Made by a program: the position numbers and the translations under genes. From Candidatus Thorarchaeota archaeon (GTDB lineage: Archaea > Asgardarchaeota > Thorarchaeia > Thorarchaeales > Thorarchaeaceae), in the NCBI GenBank assembly GCA_003345555.1, contig PRDJ01000001.1, positions 39,528-103,527 of the forward strand: a stretch of 64,000 bases of DNA, read 5' to 3'. How positions within the stretch are numbered: the stretch's first letter is position 1; the number at the start of each line of letters is the position of its first letter. The notes beneath the pieces are model-generated. The model searched no databases. It saw only the letters and a program-made list of their open reading frames with translations, and was not told the origin of the DNA. Shown here in pieces: positions 8,702 through 18,381 of the stretch.

Positions 8702-10078
8702 CTATCGGATACGTTGAATCGCTTCTGCGACGATGTTCTTTGTTCGCTTCATGGTCTCTTCCGCTTGGCGAGCTGTACGGGCTTCACAAGTGATTCTTAT
8801 TGCGGGCTCAGTTCCGGAGGGTCTGACCAGTATCCAACCTTCCTTCAATGATATGCCTAGACCATCGACCGTCACCACGTCAAGGGCATCTCTGAATGTT
8901 TCAGGCAACTTCCTTGTTAAGGCTTGCATCACAGCCGCCTTCAGTTCGTTCCTGCATTCTAGCTTCGTTTTTAGAAGCGGGTATAGAGGTATTTGTCGGA
9001 TGAGACTTCCGAAGCTCTGTCCTGTGCGTGCCATAAGTTCAAGGATCTTGCACGCGGCTAGGAACGGCTCTGGGGCCAGATGAAACTCTGGAAAGATGAA
9101 CACGCCACTAGCCTCTCCACCCATTGCCGCCTTGGTCTCGTTCACCTTGATTGACACCTGTATGTCCCCAACCGGCGTTCTAACCGTATGCCCTCCTGCC
9201 TTCTGGACAGTCTCATCTAGGACCCTTGAACTGTCAACGGTGGTAACGATGGTCTTGTTGCTAGATGTCTTCAGGACCTCTCTTGCCAAGAGAGCTATCG
9301 TCCTATCACCTCTCACGACTTCACCGCTCTCGGTCACAAAGACAACTCTGTCAGAATCCCCATCATGAGCTATGCCGAGATTCGCCCCTGTCTCGGGCAC
9401 AATCCGGGCGAGATCTCTTAACGACTCTTCGTCAGGTTCTGAAACCCTGCCCGGAAATGAACCGTCTGGTTGGCCATTGATTGTGATTACTTTGCATGCC
9501 AGATCCCTCATGAGGTACGGCGTCAGTACGCATGCAGCGCCATTCCCCGGGTCGACAATCACTTTGAAGGTTCTCTTTTTGATGAGGTCTGCGTCACATC
9601 TCGTTCTCACAGCTTGCATGTGCTCCGTCACTGCAGTATCGATGATCTGTTCAGTACCTAGATGGTCCCAAGGTGCCACCTTGAACTTGCGAGACTCATA
9701 TAGACTCTCGACTGCCTCCTCTTCTTCTGGAGTATAGCCCATGCCGTTTCGTGACCAGAACTTAACTCCAGTGTACTCTGGGGGGTTGTGGGATGCAGTG
9801 ACCACAACTCCTGCATCGTAGCCATGACTCGCCGTAACAAAGGCTAGTGTCGGCGTAGGCAACATGCCCGCCCTGACGACATTGGTTCCTGTCGAAAGCA
9901 AACCAGCAGAGAAAGCATCAGCCACCATCCGTCCAGTTGTGCGGACATCGAACGCCAAGACAACCGTCCCTCCGTCAAGATGGGTGCCAAGCGACTTGCC
10001 GAGATTGAGAGCCATCTCAAGGTCGAACTCTGACCCGTAGATTTTCCTGACTCCGGTTGTCCCAAACAGCTTTCCCAA
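8702..10078 (-). CDS. Phosphoglucosamine mutase / phosphomannomutase family
   Basis: GKLFGTTGVRKIYG, VVTASHNPPEYTG (catalytic Ser), GIAHDGDSDR, LVRPSGTEPAIRI. Confidence 0.9.
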   Translation of the reverse strand: MGKLFGTTGVRKIYGSEFDLEMALNLGKSLGTHLDGGTVVLAFDVRTTGRMVADAFSAGLLSTGTNVVRAGMLPTPTLAFVTASHGYDAGVVVTASHNPPEYTGVKFWSRNGMGYTPEEEEAVESLYESRKFKVAPWDHLGTEQIIDTAVTEHMQAVRTRCDADLIKKRTFKVIVDPGNGAACVLTPYLMRDLACKVITINGQPDGSFPGRVSEPDEESLRDLARIVPETGANLGIAHDGDSDRVVFVTESGEVVRGDRTIALLAREVLKTSSNKTIVTTVDSSRVLDETVQKAGGHTVRTPVGDIQVSIKVNETKAAMGGEASGVFIFPEFHLAPEPFLAACKILELMARTGQSFGSLIRQIPLYPLLKTKLECRNELKAAVMQALTRKLPETFRDALDVVTVDGLGISLKEGWILVRPSGTEPAIRITCEARTARQAEETMKRTKNIVAEAIQRIR

Positions 10079-10247
10079 AGAGCTTTCCCGAATGGTTCCC
10101 TTGCGACACCGTAAAAAAACCTGCCTGCGGCATCTTGGGAGGTGATTCAGCTTGTGTTGCGCGAAAGCTTATTAGAAGCTAAAAACCTTAGACGCTTTGG
10201 CAGAACCTCCACGGCGTTTTGCCTATCGAGAACCGGGGTAATCCCTA

Positions 10248-10808
10248 ATGAGTAGCACATACGACAGACTGTACAAGGTCGTGGTACTTGGTGAGGGCGC
10301 TGTAGGGAAGACTGCGATCGTGACCCGATTCTCGCACGGATTCTTCAGGACCGATTACAAGACGACTATTGGTTCTCAGTTCGCCGTGAAGAACTTAGAC
10401 ATCAAGACCAAGGACAATAGAAGGCTCACTGTCAAGTTACAGATTTGGGACGTAGCGGGCCAGTCGCGTTTCCAGATTCTCCGGCCGATGTATTATCGGG
10501 GCGCCAGTGGTGGTATTCTCGTATATGACGTGAGCAGGCGTCGCACGTTCATAGTGCTGCAAGAGTGGCTGGATGAGCTTCAGAAGGCCATCAACAAGAA
10601 GATACCTCTCGTGCTCGTTGCTAACAAGACCGACCTTCCAGACCGCGTTGTTACACCGGCTGAGGGCAGGGAATTCGCCGACAAGCAGGGTATGCCCTAC
10701 GTGGAATCATCTGCCAAGACTGGTGAAGGTGTCGTCGACATATTCGAGGAGTTGGCGAAGACTCTGGTTGAAGAGCATAGTCACGAAGACGAGGCCGCAA
10801 CAATGTAA
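10248..10808 (+). CDS. Rab/Ras-like small GTPase
   Basis: G1 GEGAVGKT, G2 TTIG, G3 WDVAGQ, G4 NKTD, G5 SSAK; 186 aa, no C-terminal Cys. Confidence 0.95.
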   Translation: MSSTYDRLYKVVVLGEGAVGKTAIVTRFSHGFFRTDYKTTIGSQFAVKNLDIKTKDNRRLTVKLQIWDVAGQSRFQILRPMYYRGASGGILVYDVSRRRTFIVLQEWLDELQKAINKKIPLVLVANKTDLPDRVVTPAEGREFADKQGMPYVESSAKTGEGVVDIFEELAKTLVEEHSHEDEAATM

Positions 10809-10884
10809 TGCGCGCCCAATTCGTTATCCATAATGACCTCACAGTCAGGAATATCAGATGCTCTCTTACGAGTGATTCTCGACA

Positions 10885-11490
10885 ATGACGAAGCCTGACG
10901 AATATTACGCTGCCAACGTATTTCCTCCTCTTGCATGGGCGCTCGAACTCTATTTCAAGCAGGGGCGTCGTTCAAAGGAGACACCGGTGGTTGAGATTGC
11001 ATTTTCTGCAGGAGAGCACAAGGCGGCGCTCCGTACGCAGGGACAGCACGAAATCGTGGTCTGGTTCTCCAAGCAGGAAGTCTTTCTGAGACCTCGGTGT
11101 ACTTATGACAAGGACTGCAAATTCATGGGGCCGCGGATTAATGCCCGGGACAGAGAGGCCGTCAAGGCGCTGCCGTGGGACAAGACAGATCAAACCAAGT
11201 TCTTCAAGCCAACTCGTGACTGGGTGCTCAAGTTGAATCTCGATTTCACGACCTTGGTTAGGGCTCTGGTGACTGTCTGTGACAGGATGGTGACCATTCC
11301 ACTTACAACACGCTACGGTAAGACCTTCGACAAGTTCGATGATTACCGTCGTCACAAATGGCCGGAGGATGCGACCCCTGACAACAAGTCTCGCCTTCTT
11401 GAGGAAGTGCTCTTGAGGGTGGCATTCTGGTTCCAGACAGCAGCTGATGTCGGGGCACTGAAAAAGGCTCAGGCCAATCAACATTCATAA
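10885..11490 (+). CDS. Conserved hypothetical protein
   Basis: 201-aa ORF between the GTPase and NAD kinase genes, same strand. Confidence 0.6.
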   Translation: MTKPDEYYAANVFPPLAWALELYFKQGRRSKETPVVEIAFSAGEHKAALRTQGQHEIVVWFSKQEVFLRPRCTYDKDCKFMGPRINARDREAVKALPWDKTDQTKFFKPTRDWVLKLNLDFTTLVRALVTVCDRMVTIPLTTRYGKTFDKFDDYRRHKWPEDATPDNKSRLLEEVLLRVAFWFQTAADVGALKKAQANQHS

Positions 11491-11534
11491 GACTGCCTCT
11501 TCCAGAACGACAGTAGACGACCTGTGGGATACCC

Positions 11535-12656
11535 ATGATAATTGGTTTGCTTGTCAACCCAATAGCCGGAATGGGCGGGCGTGTCGGACTGAAGGGAACT
11601 GACGGAGTCGTCGACGAGGCAGTACGGAGAGGCGCGACACAGGTCGCTCCCGGTCGTGCTCTCGAATTCCTGGTGACTCTTTCTTCCTTGAAGCTCTCGG
11701 GTGTTGAGCTGATTACATGCCCCGGAGCAATGGGCGCGGAAATCTGCAAACGTGCTGGCATCAAGCACAAGGCAATCAACATCAGACTGGGACCGAAGAC
11801 CACCGCCAAGGACACCATTCGTTGCGTCAGAGCCTTGTATGAATCAGCAGTGCGGCTGTTGGTGTTCGTGGGAGGAGACGGCACTGCAAGAGATATTCTA
11901 GATGCAGTGAAGGAAGGGAATTTGTCAGACCTACTTGTTCTCGGTGTTCCGTCGGGTGTCAAGATGTATAGTGGAGTCTTCGTTGTCAACCCCAGTGACG
12001 CAGCCGAAGTTGTCAGGCTGGTGAATGAAGGCGCGACGGGTACCACTGAATTTGAGATAATGGATGCTGATGAAGCCGCGATAAGGCAGGACAAGTTCAT
12101 GGTCCAGCTGTACGGCTATCTCACAGGACCATCGGTCCCAGCTCGGTTTCAAGGATCGAAGCAAGTAAGCCCAGAGACCGTGGATGAGCACGAGGCGCAA
12201 GAGGCCATAGCAAAATACGTTATTGATACGATGCCTCAAGGACAGGCTCTCATACTAGGCCCAGGAACTACCATCAAGGCTCTCGCAGACCTTCTCAGAA
12301 TCAAGAAGACCACACTTGGTGTGGACCTCTTTCACGAGGGCATTGTGTATAACGATGTCAATGAGTCGAAGATACTTGAAGTCGTGAAGGACTTTGCGAA
12401 GGCGTGGATTGTCGTGTCTCCTATAGGTCACCAAGGCGTTCTCTTCGGTCGAGGCAATCAACAAATCAGCCCGCACATAATCCAACGCATAGGCCGCGAC
12501 AACATACGCGTTCTCTGCACCGCCTCCAAGCTGACAGGAATTGAAGGTGGCACCTTGAAAGTAGACACCGGCGACCCTGAAGTAGACAAGCTTCTGCGAG
12601 GGTACATAAGGGTCGTTACTGACTATAGTGAAATGCGTCTAGTGAAGATAGAGTGA
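11535..12656 (+). CDS. ATP-NAD kinase family protein (COG3199-like)
   Basis: IGLLVNPIAGMGGRVGLKGTDG and VFVGGDGTARDI motifs. Confidence 0.85.
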   Translation: MIIGLLVNPIAGMGGRVGLKGTDGVVDEAVRRGATQVAPGRALEFLVTLSSLKLSGVELITCPGAMGAEICKRAGIKHKAINIRLGPKTTAKDTIRCVRALYESAVRLLVFVGGDGTARDILDAVKEGNLSDLLVLGVPSGVKMYSGVFVVNPSDAAEVVRLVNEGATGTTEFEIMDADEAAIRQDKFMVQLYGYLTGPSVPARFQGSKQVSPETVDEHEAQEAIAKYVIDTMPQGQALILGPGTTIKALADLLRIKKTTLGVDLFHEGIVYNDVNESKILEVVKDFAKAWIVVSPIGHQGVLFGRGNQQISPHIIQRIGRDNIRVLCTASKLTGIEGGTLKVDTGDPEVDKLLRGYIRVVTDYSEMRLVKIE

Positions 12657-12699
12657 AGACTCTGACACTCTCTAATCGAGATCAATAGAGATACTCGCC

Positions 12700-14067
12700 C
12701 TATTTCGTGACTTCCCGCAGGCATTCCTCGAACACTTCGAGGACCTTGTCCACCTGTTCCTCCGTGATTGTAAGAGGTGGCTTGAACTTGATCACGTTTC
12801 TGAGGTCGTACCCCCAAGGTGACAGACTAGGCATGTTGTAGTCGAATATCACTCCGCGCTTCCAGCCCTCTTCGATGAAATTGTTAGCTGCTTCTACAGC
12901 AGGAGTCTTGCTCTTCGGGTCCTCAACCAGCTCAACTCCCTTGTAGAGTCCTGGACAACGCACGTCTCCGATAATCGGATACTTTTCCTGAAGCTCCAAG
13001 ATGCCCTTCTTGAATTTCTCGCCAAGTATCTTGCTCCTCTGTAGCAGTTTCTTCCTCTTAATTATCTCGATGTTCACGAGAGATGCTGCAAACATGACTG
13101 GATTGGAGCCGAATGTGGAGTGCTCTTCGGACTCAGTGAATCCGACGATGTCTCCGCGCGTAAGTATGGCGCCCATGGGAACTCCCCCGGCAATTGCCTT
13201 GGTCAAGCACATGACATCTGGACGCATGTTGTGCAAATCCGAGGCGCACCATTCTCCAACTCTGCCAAAGGCGGTCTGCGCTTCGTCGAATATGAGCAGT
13301 GCATCAATCTCCTCGCATATCTCCTTGAGCGCCTTCAGGTACTGAGTGTGAGCTTCGATGTGCCCTCCGGGTCCGCTTATTGGCTCAAGAAGGATTCCTG
13401 CCACGGGGCCAGTCACACCGTGCTTGATTGTCTCCTTCACAAACTCTGCGCAGACCCCTGTGCAGTCCTCCTTTTCCCTATCGTGACCAAGGTAACACCT
13501 GTAACAATATGGGTAAGGGACTTTCACGAAATGCTCTCTTCCAAAGCCGGGGAAGCGCGTGGCTGTAGGCATGTACGCGCTAGCAGCCATCGTTCCCAGA
13601 GAGGCCCCGTGGTAAGCACGCCAAGTGGTGATGAATGTATCCGCGCCTTTCTTGCGCAGCATTGCCACTTTCATGGCCGTTTCGACTGCTGCTCCTCCTC
13701 CCATGTTGTTGAAGCTCGCACGCGGCATCTTGAACAGCTTCGTGAGTTCGTTCAATAGCTTGAGCCTCGGTACAGTTGGAAAACCATACCTCACGTGAGA
13801 AAGGCGAGACATCTGAAGAGCCGCCACGTAGGCAATGTCAGGATCACAGAAGCCAATATTCAATGTCCAAGCTTGGGATGTGCAGTCAATGTACTTGTTA
13901 CCCTTGAGGTCCTTGATGACAGCTCCACCCGGTTCTCCTTCAAACATTACCTTGTCTTTGAGCGGAGTAAGCGAGTGTTCCTCTGCTTCCTTGATTTCTC
14001 CATCCGTGATATGGGATATCATTTGTTCGATTTCGCCTTCGGTCAAGGTGACCGGCTTGAGCTTCAT
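12700..14067 (-). CDS. Class III aminotransferase (GABA/acetylornithine type)
   Basis: LLIFDEAQTAFGRVGEW, MCLTKAIAGGVPMGAI (PLP Lys), HSTFGSNPV. Confidence 0.9.
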   Translation of the reverse strand: MKLKPVTLTEGEIEQMISHITDGEIKEAEEHSLTPLKDKVMFEGEPGGAVIKDLKGNKYIDCTSQAWTLNIGFCDPDIAYVAALQMSRLSHVRYGFPTVPRLKLLNELTKLFKMPRASFNNMGGGAAVETAMKVAMLRKKGADTFITTWRAYHGASLGTMAASAYMPTATRFPGFGREHFVKVPYPYCYRCYLGHDREKEDCTGVCAEFVKETIKHGVTGPVAGILLEPISGPGGHIEAHTQYLKALKEICEEIDALLIFDEAQTAFGRVGEWCASDLHNMRPDVMCLTKAIAGGVPMGAILTRGDIVGFTESEEHSTFGSNPVMFAASLVNIEIIKRKKLLQRSKILGEKFKKGILELQEKYPIIGDVRCPGLYKGVELVEDPKSKTPAVEAANNFIEEGWKRGVIFDYNMPSLSPWGYDLRNVIKFKPPLTITEEQVDKVLEVFEECLREVTK

Positions 14068-14166
14068 CGAATATTCCTCCTGAATGCCAACCTTCCATTG
14101 AGCTCGTTACCGATTATTAACTCTGATGGGCGGCCTCAGCACCGAATGCGACACACTCGTTCAGAC

Positions 14167-15171
14167 TCATGTGCCAGCTTCATACCACCTCTTCAAGACT
14201 CTCATTGCTCTCAAGGTCACCCATTTTGATGGCTGACCCTTCGTTTCAATGTTACAGAGCATCTTGCTATTGTAGGTGTTCTTGAGGAGGCACCGGCCGT
14301 CAGGTCTTCGTGCCTGCTCGACCAAGTCAATTGCGTCTTTCATTCTTGCGTCGTGAACGCCTAGGCTAGTCAGCACGTCAAGAACCTCAAGCGCGTCTGA
14401 CTGATAGAACAGAGGAAAGCCAAATCGTTTCCAGCCTTCCTTGTCCTTGCGCTCGCCCTTCGGTCCACGGAGGTACTTGTAGACCCGATTAGTGAGAATG
14501 GACTCCGTCTCTTCCTCAATGATTTTGTGGACATCCTTTGACCTCTTGTTCATGGGAATTGTAGATAGGGCCTTGAGGACTTTCACGGCCCCCATGTAGC
14601 AATTGACAGGGAATACTCCTGCTATATTGATTGGATAGCTGCGGCATCGCCAGCCATAGTCCTTGCTGGAGTGATCCCCAACAAGGAAGTCTATCAGCTT
14701 CTTGGTATGAGCATCGTCCAAATAACCGAAGTGTATCAGATAGTACAGGATGTTTCCGTCAAAGCAGCAGCCATCTGTTACTGTACTAGCTTTTCCTTTC
14801 TCTGTTTTTGGCGGAGTAACCCCGAAGTGGCCCGAATTGCGCTGGAATGAGAACATGAACTCGAAGGCACGACGAATGGCAGGTGTCGAGTCCGCTCCGA
14901 GCTCGGCGAGAATGAGGAGGGTGTGTGTTGTGGCTGTGTATTTGGGAAGGTACATGCTTTCCTTCTTGCCCCAGTAACCCTCGGCCTTCTGTGCTCCCAG
15001 GATTGTCTTAACACAGGGCGACTGCATTATTGCTCGCTGTGCAGAGACAACCTGCGGGTCTGTCCGGGTCTTGTCCTTCAGATCTTGAAGCGCCCAGAAC
15101 CTCACACTGGGATTGTCCTCAGACAGCAGCCAGTCTATGACTTCTTTGTCAGCCACTCCTTCTGGATTCAT
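14167..15171 (-). CDS. Prenyltransferase/squalene-cyclase-like alpha-toroid protein
   Basis: Helical-repeat pattern (TATTHTLLILAELG, GCCFDGNILYYLIHFGYLDD, LDVLTSLGVHDARMKDAIDLVEQARRPDGRCLLKNTYN). Confidence 0.55.
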   Translation of the reverse strand: MNPEGVADKEVIDWLLSEDNPSVRFWALQDLKDKTRTDPQVVSAQRAIMQSPCVKTILGAQKAEGYWGKKESMYLPKYTATTHTLLILAELGADSTPAIRRAFEFMFSFQRNSGHFGVTPPKTEKGKASTVTDGCCFDGNILYYLIHFGYLDDAHTKKLIDFLVGDHSSKDYGWRCRSYPINIAGVFPVNCYMGAVKVLKALSTIPMNKRSKDVHKIIEEETESILTNRVYKYLRGPKGERKDKEGWKRFGFPLFYQSDALEVLDVLTSLGVHDARMKDAIDLVEQARRPDGRCLLKNTYNSKMLCNIETKGQPSKWVTLRAMRVLKRWYEAGT

Positions 15172-15260
15172 GTGTGCTCACCAAACTCCTCTAGTGTGGG
15201 CCAAGTCTCACTAATATTCTGCTTGGTTTGCGCGATGTCTTAAGAAATGAGGATACAGGG

Positions 15261-15293
15261 CCTAGGCTCATAGTAGACACCCACGAGCCTAGG
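15261..15293. terminator. Inverted repeat CCTAGGCTC-N15-GAGCCTAGG, possible terminator of the RuBisCO-like gene
   Basis: Perfect 9-bp arms (15261-15269 / 15285-15293) just downstream of the minus-strand stop at 15337. Confidence 0.4.
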
Positions 15294-15336
15294 TCGGTTT
15301 TAGGGAGCTAACAGTACAGTGCTGGTTACTCCAAGA

Positions 15337-16653
15337 CTATAGCTCGAACCCTGTCTTGCCGCTACCATAAGTCTCCATAGCGACTCTCAGTTCCTCATGG
15401 TCGGTTGCGTACTGGCTGACTGGTATTCCTTTCATCTTCGCGTCAATTGCTTGTCTGAATGCAGTTGCACCAGCACGGGGTCCCTTGGGATGAGCATGTA
15501 TTGCTCCACCAGAGCCGATCACGATATCCGGTCCTAGATCATTCATGACTTCCTCGACCATACCCTGCGATATTCCCCCGCTAGGCATTGGAGCCGTCTG
15601 GTCGATGTGGAGCAGCGGCATGACCATCTCGTGCGCCATTCCGAGGTATCTCTCCTTGAGTATAGGCGCCTTACCATAAGGTGCAGGGAAGACAGTTATG
15701 TCTGAACCACAGATTCTTGGCAGCTTGCCGATCACCAAGTTCGAGGACATCCCTGTTATGGGCGATTCATAGAGTGCGCCTGCAATATCCATGTGTGCCA
15801 ATACAGGAACCTTCACTGATGGATCCTCACAGATGTGTTGGAAGACCGAATAGCCCACGGCTAGGAAATTCACCATGAGCGCATTTGCCCCCCACTCCTG
15901 TGCCTTCTCTGCATTCTCGAAGATTTGCGGCACACTGTCTGTTATATTGGCAGTGTAGAGAGTCTTCTCTCCCTTCTCTGCATCAGCCCTGTCGGCTGCT
16001 TCCATGAAGAGAGGAACGCGTTCGGCCAGACTGTTGAATCTAGGATTGGCCAGGAGTTCGTCATCCTTGATAATGTCTGCTCCGCCTGCCGCGGCCTCGT
16101 AGAAGAGGCCTGCTCCCATCTTTGCTGAGGGATAGACACAAGGCTTAATCATGTTGTTCAGTAACGGCCTGTCTTTCACTCCTGTGAGCTTCCTTAGACC
16201 CTTGATACCGAATTTGGGGCCCTTGAATGATTTCAGCCAGCTCTTGGGGAAGCGAAGGTCTAGGCACTTTATTCGCCCGCCCATACTGATATTGCCTACT
16301 ACCGTACTGAGTAGCATGGGAATCTGCGGTCCGAAATTCTCGTGCGGGAAAGCCACCTGTATGATATACTCACGACGTTCCAAGTCCTTGGGCAGGCTGT
16401 ACTCATGATACGGCACTTCGTAGATTCCGATTACCTTGGCAATGTGCCTCTTGCGGACCTCGACAGTTTCACCGGGTACGGGAATCCAAGTTCCCGTGCT
16501 CTGCTCCACTGCAGCAGCCCACGCAAGGTCTCTCGCATCGAACATAGGTGGGATGCCGACGTAATATGTTCCGATTACGTACTTTTCGATGTCTATGCCA
16601 TCGGGCAGTGCGTCAGGTAACGCCTCGAGCGGTGTTCTTTCCATACTCATCAA
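15337..16653 (-). CDS. RuBisCO-like protein (Form IV-like)
   Basis: LNNMIKPCVYPSAKMG, GGADIIKDDELLANPRF (KDDE), GK in loop 6, PSGGI, GSGGAIHAHPKGPRAGA; several canonical catalytic residues altered. Confidence 0.85.
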   Translation of the reverse strand: MMSMERTPLEALPDALPDGIDIEKYVIGTYYVGIPPMFDARDLAWAAAVEQSTGTWIPVPGETVEVRKRHIAKVIGIYEVPYHEYSLPKDLERREYIIQVAFPHENFGPQIPMLLSTVVGNISMGGRIKCLDLRFPKSWLKSFKGPKFGIKGLRKLTGVKDRPLLNNMIKPCVYPSAKMGAGLFYEAAAGGADIIKDDELLANPRFNSLAERVPLFMEAADRADAEKGEKTLYTANITDSVPQIFENAEKAQEWGANALMVNFLAVGYSVFQHICEDPSVKVPVLAHMDIAGALYESPITGMSSNLVIGKLPRICGSDITVFPAPYGKAPILKERYLGMAHEMVMPLLHIDQTAPMPSGGISQGMVEEVMNDLGPDIVIGSGGAIHAHPKGPRAGATAFRQAIDAKMKGIPVSQYATDHEELRVAMETYGSGKTGFEL

Positions 16654-16774
16654 ACCTGAATAGCAATAGAGCGGGCCGTCTTATTTTCTTTTGGAACGAC
16701 ATTAGTCTCATTGACATTCTTTATCTAGGGATGAAAATCGTTATGGCGCAATAACATACGGACAGTGCAGTATC

Positions 16775-18370
16775 GTGATTCCTATCGCAGATGTCGCTCA
16801 GAAGGCTGGCGTATCGCTCGAGTTTCTTGAACCATATGGCAAGTACATGGCAAAGATTGACCTTGGGATCAGGAAGGAGCTCGGTGAGCGAAAGGGTAAG
16901 CTCATTCTCGTGACAGCAACAACTCCTACTCCGGCCGGAGAGGGCAAGACCACGAACTCCATAGGGCTTTCCATGTCTCTCAATGCTCTGGGCTACAAGG
17001 GTGTCGTAACCCTTAGAGAGCCCTCACTCGGTCCTGTGTTCGGCGTAAAGGGAGGTGCTGCGGGAGGCGGGAAGTCTCAGGTACTCCCATTCGAAAAGAT
17101 CAATCTGCTCTTCACATCAGACTTCCCTGCTGTCTCTGCCGCTCACAATCTTCTCTCTGCGATGATTGACAATCACATCCACCAAGGCAACCAGCTTGAC
17201 ATTGACCTGCGAAGAGTCTACTGGCCGCGGACCATTGACATGAATGACAGATCGTTGAGGAAAGTCACTGTCGGGCTTGGTGGAAAAGCAAATGGTTTCC
17301 CTCGTGAGGACACATTCGTCATTACTGCAGCATCCGAAATCATGGCCATTCTTGGACTGGCAGCTGATTACGACGATCTCAAGGCGCGTCTTGGACGAGT
17401 GCTCGTCGGACGCACAGTGAAGCTAGATGAGGTTCATGCGAGCGACCTCAAGGCCGAGGGTGCGATGAGTGTTCTGCTACGAGATGCACTGATGCCCAAC
17501 CTCGTTCAGACATCTGAGGGTACTCCCGCCCTGATACATGCTGGTCCTTTTGCCAACATTGCCCACGGCACGAATTCTATCACGGCTATTGACGTTGCTC
17601 TGAGGTTGTTTGATTACGTGGTTGTCGAGGCCGGCTTCGGTGCTGACTTGGGGGCAGAGAAGTTCATCAACATAGTCACTAGGATTGGCGGTTTCAGGGT
17701 TGATGCAGTTGTCGTTGTTACGTCAATCCGCGCGCTGATGGGTCATGGGGGTGGTGTCCTTGAGAAGGGCCTGGGAAACTTGGAGAAGCATATGGAGAAC
17801 GTGAAGGCCTTTGGCCTGCCTGCTGTTATTGCACTCAACAAGTTCCCTGATGACAATGCTGACCAGATATCCACACTGAGAGCTTTCTGTACGAAACGCG
17901 GTTGGAAGATGGAAGTTTCGGAAGTCTATGCCAAGGGCAGCGAGGGCGGCAAGGATTTGGCCAAGGCGGTCGTTGATGCTCTTGGTCAGAAAAGCAAGAT
18001 TGCCTACACCTACGAGCTGGAAGATGACCTGAAGACCAAAATCAGTAAGGTTGCTACCAAGGTATACGGAGCGCGAGGGGTCGTTTATTCTGAGGATGCA
18101 GAGTCCGATATCAAGTCTCTCGAGAAGCGCGGATATGGAAAGCTGCCCATCTGCATTGCGAAGACGCAGTTCAGTCTTTCCGATAATCCAAAGCTATTAG
18201 GACGACCTACGGGATTTGATGTGTCTGTTAGGGGAGTAGACGTGAGTGCTGGAGCAGGTTTCGTTGTCGTCTACATGGGTGACATAATGCTCATGCCAGG
18301 TTTGCCGAAGGAACCCGCAGCAGTCAATATGGGCTTGGATGAGAATGCCAACATACACGGAGTATTCTAG
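16775..18370 (+). CDS. fhs: Formate-tetrahydrofolate ligase
   Basis: TPTPAGEGKTTNSIGLSMSLNALG, REPSLGPVFGVKGGAAGGGKSQV. Confidence 0.95.
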   Translation: MIPIADVAQKAGVSLEFLEPYGKYMAKIDLGIRKELGERKGKLILVTATTPTPAGEGKTTNSIGLSMSLNALGYKGVVTLREPSLGPVFGVKGGAAGGGKSQVLPFEKINLLFTSDFPAVSAAHNLLSAMIDNHIHQGNQLDIDLRRVYWPRTIDMNDRSLRKVTVGLGGKANGFPREDTFVITAASEIMAILGLAADYDDLKARLGRVLVGRTVKLDEVHASDLKAEGAMSVLLRDALMPNLVQTSEGTPALIHAGPFANIAHGTNSITAIDVALRLFDYVVVEAGFGADLGAEKFINIVTRIGGFRVDAVVVVTSIRALMGHGGGVLEKGLGNLEKHMENVKAFGLPAVIALNKFPDDNADQISTLRAFCTKRGWKMEVSEVYAKGSEGGKDLAKAVVDALGQKSKIAYTYELEDDLKTKISKVATKVYGARGVVYSEDAESDIKSLEKRGYGKLPICIAKTQFSLSDNPKLLGRPTGFDVSVRGVDVSAGAGFVVVYMGDIMLMPGLPKEPAAVNMGLDENANIHGVF

Positions 18371-18381
18371 GTGATGAATCC

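Noticed and set aside
11303-12100. Minus-strand 265-aa ORF
   Set aside because: Antisense to the NAD kinase gene; low-complexity S/T/P translation.
13120-14229. Plus-strand ORFs 13120..13758 and 13795..14229
   Set aside because: Antisense to the clear class III aminotransferase.
15337-16653. Calling this gene a CO2-fixing Form III RuBisCO
   Set aside because: Lys177 and Arg295 equivalents are replaced and the H327 loop is altered; RuBisCO-like is the safer call.
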